Positions 1 through 8,631 of a DNA stretch of 64,000 nt are shown one piece after another. The notes beneath the pieces were generated by a model. It worked only from the letters and a program-made list of their open reading frames with translations. It was not told the origin of the DNA and did not search any database. The translations under genes and the position numbers were made by a program. This DNA comes from VXOI01 sp965261945 (GTDB lineage: Bacteria; Chloroflexota; Dehalococcoidia; Lucifugimonadales; UBA3495): assembly GCA_965261945.1 (NCBI GenBank), contig CBDHEF010000002.1, positions 2,852,001 to 2,916,000 on the forward strand, written 5' to 3'. Position 1 is the first letter of the stretch. Each line of letters begins with the position of its first letter.

Positions 1-1
1 G

Positions 2-802
2 AACCCGGTGCGCATCGCCGAGGAGATTGCCACCCTGGACCACATCTGCCAGGGACGGCTGGACTTCGGCATCGGGCGAGGCACCTTCCCGGAGCATCAC
101 GACGCCTTCCTGTCCCCCTATCCCGAGAGCAGGGGGCGGTTCGAGGAATACCTGGAAATCATCCTCAAGGCGTGGACCACCGAGCAGTTCTCCTTCGAGG
201 GCGAGCATTACCGCTGCCACGACCTCGCGGTGCGGCCCAAGCCCTACCAGAAGCCTCACCCGCCGATACGGATAGGCGTGACCTCGGCTGAGACCTTCCC
301 CATCATCGGGCGGATGGGATACCCGCTGTTCGTCAACCCTTCGCGGGTCTTCGCCCTCTCCGACCTCGCCGAGCACGTCGGCGCCTACCAGAAGGCGTGG
401 AAGGATGCGGGCCATCCCGGCGAGGGCAGCGTGGGCATTCGCCTGCCGGTGTACCTGGCGGAAACCGAGGAGCAGGCATACGAGGAGCCGAAGGAAAGTA
501 CGCTGACCTCGATGCAGGGCATCGGGCAGCGGGTGGCGGCCAGCGCGACCCGCGAAGGCACCACCGGCAACTGGCAGGCCGAGTCCGACCGCATCCTCGG
601 CATGAACTACGACGAATGGCTGCGCGACAAGGTGGTATTCGGCGCCCCGGAGTCCGTGCTGGACCGGCTGCTCCAGCTGACGGAGGAACTGCAACTGTCC
701 CACATCGTCTTCGAGCACAACCTGGGCCGCCGGATACCCCACGACCTGCAAATGAAGTCGGTGCGCCTGCTGATGGACAAGGTCGTCCCCCACCTGCCCT
801 GA
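2..802 (+). CDS. LLM-class flavin-dependent oxidoreductase (5' end cut off)
   Basis: This is the C-terminal part of a luciferase-like monooxygenase of the bacterial luciferase superfamily, an FMN- or F420-dependent oxidoreductase. The frame is open to the window edge and starts with NPVRIAEE, which lies inside the conserved N-terminal TIM-barrel segment of this family, so the true start is upstream. The motif GRLDFGIGRG and the later RPKPYQKPHPPIRIG (substrate and cofactor face of the barrel) are diagnostic. The specific substrate cannot be read from sequence. A second, full-length family member lies at 61731-62801. A palindromic repeat follows the stop. Confidence 0.85.
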   Translation, partial: NPVRIAEEIATLDHICQGRLDFGIGRGTFPEHHDAFLSPYPESRGRFEEYLEIILKAWTTEQFSFEGEHYRCHDLAVRPKPYQKPHPPIRIGVTSAETFPIIGRMGYPLFVNPSRVFALSDLAEHVGAYQKAWKDAGHPGEGSVGIRLPVYLAETEEQAYEEPKESTLTSMQGIGQRVAASATREGTTGNWQAESDRILGMNYDEWLRDKVVFGAPESVLDRLLQLTEELQLSHIVFEHNLGRRIPHDLQMKSVRLLMDKVVPHLP

Positions 803-837
803 CGGACAGGGCCTATCCCTAAATGCGCAGGCCCCTT

Positions 838-897
838 TGATTTTCGGCCAGAAATTCCCGCTCCCTTCGGGAGCGGGTTGGGGTGAGGGCGTCCCTG
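838..897. repeat. Dispersed palindromic repeat, CCCTCTCC/GGAGAGGG family
   Basis: A GC-rich hairpin (GCTCCC TTC GGGAGC) is followed by a GGTTGGGGTGAGGGCGTCCC tail. The same arrangement recurs in many intergenic gaps of the window, for example near 8400, 11770, 20950, 26460, 28440, 31560, 34145, 36240, 43345 and 61220. It sits just after the stop of the oxidoreductase gene. Confidence 0.7.
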
Positions 898-977
898 TTG
901 GTGCGGCGGCGCCTGAGCCGATCCCGCCCTCTTCCCCCATGCGCTAATATGAGAGCAGCACATTGCGCGGGGGATGA

Positions 978-2384
978 ATGACCAGCACACCGGACAGCCC
1001 GGAAGAAGGACGGGAAACGCAGAGCAGGGAATCGCAGGACGAGTCCCTGCATTCGAGGTCCGCGGCGCCGCGATGGGCCCGGCCCGACGGGTCGCCGGCG
1101 GGCCGGATGGGATGGCGCGGCTGGCGCACCTTACTGCGCCGCCGGATGGCCTGGCCGGTGGTGGTCATCATCGTTCTGTTCGCCGTCTGGTCCAACTACC
1201 CGTTCATCCCCAACCCGTGGGTGGCGCTGTTCGGGCAACCGGACGGTGGCGCCACCGCCGCTTCCTCTCCGTCGCGCTGGGCAATGTACGGAGCCAACGC
1301 CCGGCTGACCAACTTCATCCCGGAAGCCACAACGCCCCAGGGAATCGTCGCCTACTCCGTCGAGGTGGACGGCGGCGTGCGCTCCGCTCCGGCGGTGGCC
1401 GACGGCGTGGTGTACATCGGCGGGCAGTCCCGGATTGCGGCATACGATGCCGAGACCGGCGAAATGATTTGGGAGCAGCAAGTCAACGGCCCGGCCCACG
1501 GCGCCCCGACGGTTGCCGGAGGCCGGGTTTACCTGGGAATGTTGGGTAAGCAGGTGCTGGCCCTGGATCCCGGCTCTGGAAGAATTGTCTGGGAATACAA
1601 GGGAGACTCGCCATTTCCCGGTACGGTGACCGTCCATGACGGCATCGTGTATGCCCCTTCACGCGGCGGCTATGTGGAGGCGCTGGACGCCGAATCGGGC
1701 GATTCGCTGTGGAGAGTGGACGCCGGCGATCCGGTGGTTTCTCCGGTGGCCGTTGCCGACGGCAAGATATTCGCCGCCTCCACCGCCGGACTGCTGTATA
1801 TCCGGCACTCGAGGACGGGCGATAAGCGCACCCGCATCCGCACCGGCGGCGCGTTGGTGTCGCCCCCGGTGGTGGACGGCGAGCAGGTCTACCTGCTGTC
1901 GGGGGGCGATTTTTTTGCCTTCGACACCACCATCCGGGAAATGCCGGGCCGCTATCCGGCGGAGCTCATCTGGGCCCAACTGTGGCTGTGGCGGTTCCCC
2001 CTGCCCCCACCGCCGGAACACTCCGGGCTGCTTTGGCGGGTGACGCCTGGCGAGGGCCTGGGCGCTTTCGCGCATCCTCCCGCCGTCACGCCCGAGGCGG
2101 TGTACCTGGGAACCGACGCCGGCGAGGTGGTGGCCCTAGACCGCGAGACCGGCGGGGTGCTGTGGCGGATGCAGGCCGGGCCTCCCATCGCGGCCCCGCT
2201 CGTGGCCGCCGGCGACCTGCTGTTGCTGGCCCACGAAGACGGCAGCATACGCGCCATCGACCGCTTCAGCCGGGAGGAGGCTTGGGCGCTCTCCCTCGGC
2301 TCGCCGCCGGTCGCCCCCCTCAGCTACGCCGCGGGAACCGTCTACGCCCACACTCAGGACGGCAGGCTATACGCGATTCGTTAG
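978..2384 (+). CDS. Membrane-anchored PQQ-type beta-propeller protein
   Basis: This 468-residue protein has a basic N-terminus, one membrane segment at about residues 58-72, and then a long repeat domain. The repeats have the form VxVADGxVYxGxxxGxxxALDxxTGxxxWxx, typical of PQQ/BamB-like outer beta-propellers (for example AYDAETGEMIWE, ALDPGSGRIVWE, ALDAESGDSLWR, ALDRETGGVLWR). Such proteins are scaffolds or PQQ enzymes exposed outside the membrane. No PQQ-dehydrogenase active-site motif was recognised, so a structural role is at least as likely. Start ATG 978 follows a GGGGG stretch. An overlapping ATG at 974 is in another frame. A small membrane protein follows after 73 bases. Confidence 0.8.
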   Translation: MTSTPDSPEEGRETQSRESQDESLHSRSAAPRWARPDGSPAGRMGWRGWRTLLRRRMAWPVVVIIVLFAVWSNYPFIPNPWVALFGQPDGGATAASSPSRWAMYGANARLTNFIPEATTPQGIVAYSVEVDGGVRSAPAVADGVVYIGGQSRIAAYDAETGEMIWEQQVNGPAHGAPTVAGGRVYLGMLGKQVLALDPGSGRIVWEYKGDSPFPGTVTVHDGIVYAPSRGGYVEALDAESGDSLWRVDAGDPVVSPVAVADGKIFAASTAGLLYIRHSRTGDKRTRIRTGGALVSPPVVDGEQVYLLSGGDFFAFDTTIREMPGRYPAELIWAQLWLWRFPLPPPPEHSGLLWRVTPGEGLGAFAHPPAVTPEAVYLGTDAGEVVALDRETGGVLWRMQAGPPIAAPLVAAGDLLLLAHEDGSIRAIDRFSREEAWALSLGSPPVAPLSYAAGTVYAHTQDGRLYAIR

Positions 2385-2457
2385 GGGAATCAGCAAAAAT
2401 TCCCTCCCTCCGTAAGAAGGTCGGGGGGAGGGTGAAAACGCAAATAGGCAGTAGAGA

Positions 2458-2742
2458 ATGGAAAATCTGAGGAAGATACAGTCAAACGACACGCTTCGCC
2501 AATGCGCCGACCTGTTCCGCAAGGGCGTGTTCCCCGGCGCCGTGGCCGGAGCGGTGGCCGGGCTGGCGCCGGGCATCTTGCTGATACTGGTGCTGACCGG
2601 CGGCACATACCACATCGGCGGCGCGGAGGTGCTGGGCTTCATCATCATGTGCATCGCCGCCGCCGCGCTGCTGGGCGCGGGTCTGGGCGGCGTCTACGCC
2701 GTCATCGCCGGGAGCGCCCGCCGCGCGCTGTCCCGCTCTTGA
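2458..2742 (+). CDS. Small membrane protein, function unknown
   Basis: The 94-residue product has a short charged N-terminus and two hydrophobic, Gly/Ala-rich helices at about residues 24-46 and 58-83, the second ending in a basic tail. Glycine spacing (GAVAGAVAGLAPG) suggests tightly packed transmembrane helices. It follows the beta-propeller gene on the same strand and could be co-transcribed. I do not recognise the family. Confidence 0.6.
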   Translation: MENLRKIQSNDTLRQCADLFRKGVFPGAVAGAVAGLAPGILLILVLTGGTYHIGGAEVLGFIIMCIAAAALLGAGLGGVYAVIAGSARRALSRS

Positions 2743-2895
2743 GACAGCCCCCTCTCCTCCCCCGGAGAGGGTCTCGCGCAAGACTTCATTGCCCTTACAT
2801 GCAAAGAGTAGTCTGTGTTCGCCTGCGCTGTAATGTACATACTTTGCAATGCTAACCCCACTGCTTCTGCCAAAAGCAAATTAGGAGGGTTCCTG

Positions 2896-3360
2896 GTGGG
2901 CGCATCACATACAGCACTGTCGGTCGCGGATGCAATAATCCGTCTTTCCCTGCGGGATGAAACGCCGGTCACACCGATGCAGGTTCAGAAACTCACATAC
3001 TTCTGCCACGGCTGGATGCTAGGACTTGGGTATGGGCCTTTGTTCCAGGATGCCGTCGAATCTTGGCAGTACGGCCCAGTAATCAGAGCACTCTATCATC
3101 AGTTGAAGGGTTATGGCAGCGCCCCAGTCTCCGAACCTATCATGGAGTGCCCTGCCGAGTTCGACCAGGTGGAGGACCGCATAATCCAAGCCGTGTGGCA
3201 GGGATATAGTGGCATTGATGGAGTTCGCCTATCCCAGATGACTCATGCCACGGGCTCACCTTGGGAGCAGACCTGCCAACGGGACAAGAGAAGCCAAATA
3301 ATCCACAACCATATCATTCGGGAGTACTACGAAAACTTAGCTAAAGGGCAGGGAAAATGA
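2896..3360 (+). CDS. Panacea (SocA/GepA, DUF4065) domain protein, probable antitoxin or chaperone
   Basis: The core from about residue 8 onward (SVADAIIRL, TPMQVQKLTYFCHGW, FQDAVESWQYGPV, then a C-terminal SPWEQT) matches the Panacea/DUF4065 domain. That domain is known as the antitoxin half of PanAT toxin-antitoxin pairs and in the proteolytic adaptor SocA. I chose GTG 2896 because a perfect AGGAGG lies at 2883-2888, 7 bases upstream. The longer open frame from 2815 adds 27 residues unlike the family. The product is 154 residues. Its stop overlaps the next ATG by four bases, so the two genes are translationally coupled. Confidence 0.8.
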   Translation: MGASHTALSVADAIIRLSLRDETPVTPMQVQKLTYFCHGWMLGLGYGPLFQDAVESWQYGPVIRALYHQLKGYGSAPVSEPIMECPAEFDQVEDRIIQAVWQGYSGIDGVRLSQMTHATGSPWEQTCQRDKRSQIIHNHIIREYYENLAKGQGK

Positions 3361-3626
3361 CGAGCCTGCGGTCGGAGTATGGTAGCGGAGACGACGAAGC
3401 CGATATATTCCGCCTCATCACTGAAACTGTTCATCCTCTCACCGACGACGAGGATGTGGGCAACCAGGAAGAGGAACACCTGAGCAGCGGCAACTATGAC
3501 GACATGCAGGAGGAGTTCGACGCAACCGAGAGCCGCCTCCGCAATCTGGCTGATACCCTGCCGCGACTCCCGGACGAAGTTAGAGACCGGATCATCGACC
3601 TTCTTGACGAAATTCTCCCTCGATGA
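3357..3626 (+). CDS. Small acidic protein coupled to the Panacea gene
   Basis: This 89-residue, strongly acidic protein begins at an ATG overlapping the stop of the Panacea gene (ATGA), so it is almost certainly its partner. The N-terminal half is rich in Asp/Glu and probably disordered. The C-terminal half, from about residue 45, looks helical and amphipathic (ATESRLRNLADTLPRL, RDRIIDLLDEIL). It resembles no PanT toxin class I know. It could be a novel toxin, a regulatory partner or a degradation target of the Panacea protein. Confidence 0.6.
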   Translation: MTSLRSEYGSGDDEADIFRLITETVHPLTDDEDVGNQEEEHLSSGNYDDMQEEFDATESRLRNLADTLPRLPDEVRDRIIDLLDEILPR

Positions 3627-3710
3627 ACCCTGTAGACTCCCACTTCTCCGTCTTATAAACGTTCAGCTAAACGTTCAGCTTAAATCCCTGATTGTGGTCA
3701 GGGCGTCCCC

Positions 3711-4730
<1,020 letters not shown>

Positions 4731-4743
4731 TTACGATACTCTC

Positions 4744-5973
4744 CTACACCTGCCTCTGCCTGGGATCCAGCTTGTCGCGGAGCCAGTCTCCCATCAGGTT
4801 CATGGACAGCACCACCAGCAGGATGGCCAGTCCGGGGAAGAAGGACACCCACCAGTGGGACACGATGAGCGCCCGCCCGTCGGCCACCATCAGCCCCCAC
4901 GCCGGGTTTGGCCGGGGAATTCCAGCCCCCAGGAAGCTGAGGGTGGACTCGATGACGATGACGAACCCGACTTGCAGCGTCGCCAGCACCACCAGACTGT
5001 TGAACACGTTGGGGAAGATGTGCTTGAACATTATGCGGAGGTTGGAGCAGCCGGACACCCGGGCCCGGGAGATGAAGTCCGCCGAACGCACCGAAAGGGT
5101 GACGCCGCGAGCCATGCGGGCATAGTGGGCCCACAGCAGCAACACCAGCACGACAATGACTGTGGCGAAGCTGGCTCCCAGCGCCGACACCAGCACCAAC
5201 GCCAGCAGGATGATGGGAATGGACAGCGAAACGTCCACTGCCCTCATCACCAGCGCGTCTATCCACGTCCCGAAGTACCCGGCGCTGATGCCCAGAGTGG
5301 TGCCGATGGTTCCGGCGATGAAGATGGCGATGGCCGCCACCACGATGGAGATGCGGGAGCCGTAGATTATCCTGCTCAGGATGTCGCGCCCCAGGTCGTC
5401 GGTGCCCAGCAGGTTGGCCCACGTGCCGCCCGGCGACGTAATCTCTTCAATCTTGGCGCCCACTACCACCGGGCCGCCGCCGGCGATCTGCATCCTGCCG
5501 CGCTCCACGAAGCTCTGGGCGTCTTTGAGGGCAACTTCGTTGGGCGGGCCTCCGCCGGGCGGGGTTGTCTCAACCACGATCTTCAGCCTTATTATCTGGT
5601 CTCCCGCCGCCACCGTGCTACCGCCGCCCTCGATCCGGGCGTTGCCGGAATCGACCAGCGCCTGCGCTTCCGGCAACGGCAATTGGACGCGCAGATTCGA
5701 CTGGTCAATTTCATCCACCGCTTCCTGGGAGAACACGTTGGGGCTTATCCAGAAGGGAGGGACCAGCCGCTGGGTGAGGTCGCCCCTCTTGGGGGGATGG
5801 GGTGCAACCAGCGGCGCGAATATGGCGGGAATGACCATCACCACCATCACGACGAACAGGGGGATAATCGGATAGCGTTTCAGCACGTCCCATGCGACGC
5901 CAAGCTTGCGCAACGGTGAAGGCGCGACATGCGCTGCATATCCGGGAAGCGATTCAATCCGCGGTAACGCCAC
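4744..5973 (-). CDS. Peptide ABC transporter permease, DppC type, with a large extracytoplasmic insert
   Basis: This inner-membrane permease has the family hallmark GTDDLGRDILSRIIYG and the EAA-loop region (SRARVSGCSNLRIMFKHIFPN). The open frame extends to 6111, but I place the start at GTG 5973, preceded by a GGGGGG stretch. The upstream 46 residues are Cys-rich and unlike the family. After the first membrane helix (about residues 35-54) there is an insert of roughly 95 residues (about 82-180) before the GTDDLGRD motif. It contains two similar segments (ALVDSGNARIEGGG and FVERGRMQIAGGG). The ATPase gene follows immediately. Confidence 0.88.
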   Translation of the reverse strand: MALPRIESLPGYAAHVAPSPLRKLGVAWDVLKRYPIIPLFVVMVVMVIPAIFAPLVAPHPPKRGDLTQRLVPPFWISPNVFSQEAVDEIDQSNLRVQLPLPEAQALVDSGNARIEGGGSTVAAGDQIIRLKIVVETTPPGGGPPNEVALKDAQSFVERGRMQIAGGGPVVVGAKIEEITSPGGTWANLLGTDDLGRDILSRIIYGSRISIVVAAIAIFIAGTIGTTLGISAGYFGTWIDALVMRAVDVSLSIPIILLALVLVSALGASFATVIVVLVLLLWAHYARMARGVTLSVRSADFISRARVSGCSNLRIMFKHIFPNVFNSLVVLATLQVGFVIVIESTLSFLGAGIPRPNPAWGLMVADGRALIVSHWWVSFFPGLAILLVVLSMNLMGDWLRDKLDPRQRQV

Positions 5974-6387
5974 AGGGACACCCCCCAACTGAATTCTTTG
6001 CCCGAATTTCTGGCCGGTTCTGCCGTTCACGCCGCCCAGGCGCCGCCAACGGCTACAGTTACAGTTACAGTGTAGTGCTGGCACTCTACAATCGCAGGCT
6101 AACAGTGTCAAGAAAGAAAAGGCGGCTGCTATGCTTGAATGCGTTGTATATGTGACGAATACAATAAATTATACAAAACCAATTACAGATGAAGCGCATA
6201 ATAATCTCAATAGACAATCTCTAACCGTTTCCTCACCGCCGTTCTTCCAACAAGAGGAATCCAGCAGTTTTTCGGCTCAATGCCTCGGCTGCAATGCCGC
6301 TTGGACACCCGTCCTTCATAGATGTAACGATAACAGTAAAACATACGCCATAGAAGCGTGGCGTTTCGTACCAGTATCGGGTTACTA
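5974..6387. other. Divergent intergenic region, AT-rich
   Basis: This gap lies between the minus-strand permease and the plus-strand binding-protein gene. It is much more AT-rich than its surroundings from about 6110 to 6400 and includes a short TACAGT tandem repeat near 6057-6072. The short open frames inside it have no ribosome binding site or recognisable product. It probably holds the promoters of both transcription units. Confidence 0.5.
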
Positions 6388-6416
6388 TTGACTATTGGAT
6401 TGCGGTTTGCTATACA
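6388..6416 (+). promoter_or_regulatory. Candidate sigma70-type promoter for the binding-protein gene
   Basis: TTGACT (6388-6393) and TATACA (6411-6416) are separated by exactly 17 bases and end 48 bases before the ATG at 6465. A strong ribosome binding site (GAGGAGGA, about 6449-6456) lies between. The match to the -35/-10 consensus is good, but it is only a sequence match. Confidence 0.55.
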
Positions 6417-6464
6417 GGCCGGAATGCGCTATGCCAAATTGATGCGCTGAGGAGGATTCTGCGT

Positions 6465-8288
6465 ATGTCAGTTACCCAAATCCTGAAGAGGCCGGTTGCC
6501 CTACTGGTAGTCTTTTTGGTTGCCCTGGCCGTGGCCTGCGGAGCATCCGCGACCGCTACACCGGTACCGACCACGGCGCCGTCGTCGGCGACGGCCCCCG
6601 CGGCTGCAACCGAGACCGCGGCTTCCGCCGTTCCCACCGCTATGGCGGAACCCACGGATACCCCCGCCATGACCGGCGGCGAGGCCAAGGTGGACCGCCT
6701 GATAATGGGCCTGATCTCGCCCACCCGCGACTACTTCCGCTCCTGGATTCTCGGCAGCGCCGACCAGGTCATCAAGCATGACCCGATGATGGAGTGGCTC
6801 TTCGAGATCAGCCCGGTCACCAACACCATGGAGCCGTGGCTGGCCACCGAGGCCACCCTGGCTGATGACTCCTTCTCCTGGAACCTCAAGCTGGCCCAGG
6901 GCGCCACCTGGAACGACAAGAACGGCACCGACTTCGGCGAATTCAACGCCGCCGACGTGGTCCACAGCCACGCCATCTGGTGCGACCCCGACTACCCCGG
7001 CCGCGCCGACGACCCCAGCTCCGGCTACAAGGTCGGTATGTGCCAGGTTGAGTCGGTCGAGGTCGTCAACGACCACGAAGTCAATATGCACTGCAACGTG
7101 CCCTGCCCCGACCTCAACTTCTACTACGCCGAAGCCACCGACATGATGATGTACAGCAAGCGGCAGTGGGACGAAGAGGGCGAGGAAGCCTACGAGACCA
7201 ACATCGCCGGCACCGGCCCCTACGTTGCCGTGGAGCACAAGCTCGGCGAGTCCATCCTGTACGAACAGGCCCCCGGAGATCACTGGGCCCACCCGGTGGA
7301 CTGGAACGAGATAATCATGACCTGGACGCTGGAGGAAGCCACCAGGCTGGCCCAGTTCGAGGCCGGTGAGACCCACCTGACCGAGGTCAACAAGGACCTG
7401 ACCGACCAGTTGGTCAACAAGGGCTTCAAGCTGGTGAAGAGCACCGGCCCCGCCCAGCAGGTGCAGATTAACTTCACCGGGATGTACTTCGGCACCGAGG
7501 ACGAGTCCCGCGACAAGTATGTCGGCACCACCGGCAAGCTGGACCCCGACCTGCCCTTCGCCGACATCCGGGTGCGGCAGGCCATCAACAAGGCCATTGA
7601 CCGCGAGACCATCCGTCTCGAGCTGTACAAGGGCCGCGTGACGCCCGCATACGTCCACGGCTACTACGAGGGACTGCCCGGCTACGATGACACCTGGGCC
7701 GACCGGTTCGAAGAGAACTACGGCTTCGACCTTGAGGCCGCCAGGGCGCTGATGGCCAAAGCGGGCTACGCCGACGGCTTCACCGCCAAGGCCTGGCTCT
7801 TCCCCTTCCCCGGCGCTCCCGAGCTGATACCGCTGATGCAGGCCGTTGAGGTCAACCTCCAGGAGATCGGCATCGAGCTGGAGTTGGTTTCGTCCGACTG
7901 GGCCGGCTCAGTCATTCCGTCGCTGCGCGGACGCGAATTCCCTGGCTATATGTGGGCCATCCCGCCCTCCAAGAAGGTCGTGGAGACCCAGATCGCCGGC
8001 TTCAACGCCGGGTACAACGCCACCCACCAGTTCGAGCACGACGACCTTTTCGAGATGTGGGACAAGCTCCGCAACACCGCCGACCTCGCCGCTCGCGACG
8101 AGATCCTCCGTGAAATCGGCAACTACAAGTTCAACAACTTCGAGAACATCCCGATGTACGAGGTGTTCATCGAGGCCATCCTCGATCCGAACATCGTGGA
8201 CAACTGGATCTTCCCCGGCTGGGACGGCGGCGACATCGGCCACACCTGGCTGATCAGCGCCTGTAAGACCGCAGACCCCTGCCGGTAG
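6465..8288 (+). CDS. Peptide ABC transporter substrate-binding lipoprotein (family 5)
   Basis: The 607-residue binding protein has a lipoprotein signal peptide ending at Cys25 (VALAVAC) and then a Thr/Ala/Pro-rich linker of about 45 residues that would hold the domain away from the membrane. The rest matches SBP_bac_5, with NLKLAQGATWNDKN, the lobe junction FADIRVRQAINKAIDRE and a C-terminal NNFENIPMYEVF. It delivers peptides or other solutes to the transporter. The DppC/ATPase genes are divergent to its left. Promoter and terminator frame it as a single-gene unit. Confidence 0.92.
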   Translation: MSVTQILKRPVALLVVFLVALAVACGASATATPVPTTAPSSATAPAAATETAASAVPTAMAEPTDTPAMTGGEAKVDRLIMGLISPTRDYFRSWILGSADQVIKHDPMMEWLFEISPVTNTMEPWLATEATLADDSFSWNLKLAQGATWNDKNGTDFGEFNAADVVHSHAIWCDPDYPGRADDPSSGYKVGMCQVESVEVVNDHEVNMHCNVPCPDLNFYYAEATDMMMYSKRQWDEEGEEAYETNIAGTGPYVAVEHKLGESILYEQAPGDHWAHPVDWNEIIMTWTLEEATRLAQFEAGETHLTEVNKDLTDQLVNKGFKLVKSTGPAQQVQINFTGMYFGTEDESRDKYVGTTGKLDPDLPFADIRVRQAINKAIDRETIRLELYKGRVTPAYVHGYYEGLPGYDDTWADRFEENYGFDLEAARALMAKAGYADGFTAKAWLFPFPGAPELIPLMQAVEVNLQEIGIELELVSSDWAGSVIPSLRGREFPGYMWAIPPSKKVVETQIAGFNAGYNATHQFEHDDLFEMWDKLRNTADLAARDEILREIGNYKFNNFENIPMYEVFIEAILDPNIVDNWIFPGWDGGDIGHTWLISACKTADPCR

Positions 8289-8311
8289 GGGCTGACGGAA
8301 CGCAAATACTG

Positions 8312-8345
8312 GGGCGGCTCCCGATGGGGCCGCCCTTTCTTTTTT
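8312..8345 (+). terminator. Intrinsic terminator after the binding-protein gene
   Basis: The hairpin GGGCGGC ... GCCGCCC is followed by TTTCTTTTTT, 24 bases after the stop at 8288. Confidence 0.85.
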
Positions 8346-8398
8346 AAGGTAGCATCCCCTCCCGAGAGGTTGAGAAGTTCCGATTCCCCACCTTACCC

Positions 8399-8538
8399 AG
8401 GGTCTTTTAATAGTTCCCTCTCCCTCTGGGGGAGGGTGAGGGTGGGGGGGTCCGCTGGTGAGCGGACGTTGAGTTATTCCGCGATCCACCCTCACCCCCG
8501 CCCGCTCCCTCAAGGGATAGGGAGAATTAAAAGACCCT
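8399..8538. repeat. MITE-like element with 13-bp terminal inverted repeats
   Basis: AGGGTCTTTTAAT at the left end is mirrored exactly by ATTAAAAGACCCT at the right end. The 140-bp body contains two CCCTCTCC/GGGAGGG palindromes and the GAGGGTGGGGG tail of the dispersed repeat family. Related ends occur at 25797-25937, 28440-28590 and 61380-61445. It encodes nothing. Confidence 0.65.
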
Positions 8539-8631
8539 GCCACCTTCCCCGTCGCTGGCTACGCCGGGAGAGCGCAGGGGTTATACTGACAAATCCGAAT
8601 TATCCTCTCCCACTGCGTTGAAGACACCCTG

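Noticed and set aside
6131..6391. 86-codon open frame in the AT-rich gap
   Set aside because: It has no ribosome binding site and no recognisable product, and it overlaps the promoter region of the binding-protein gene.
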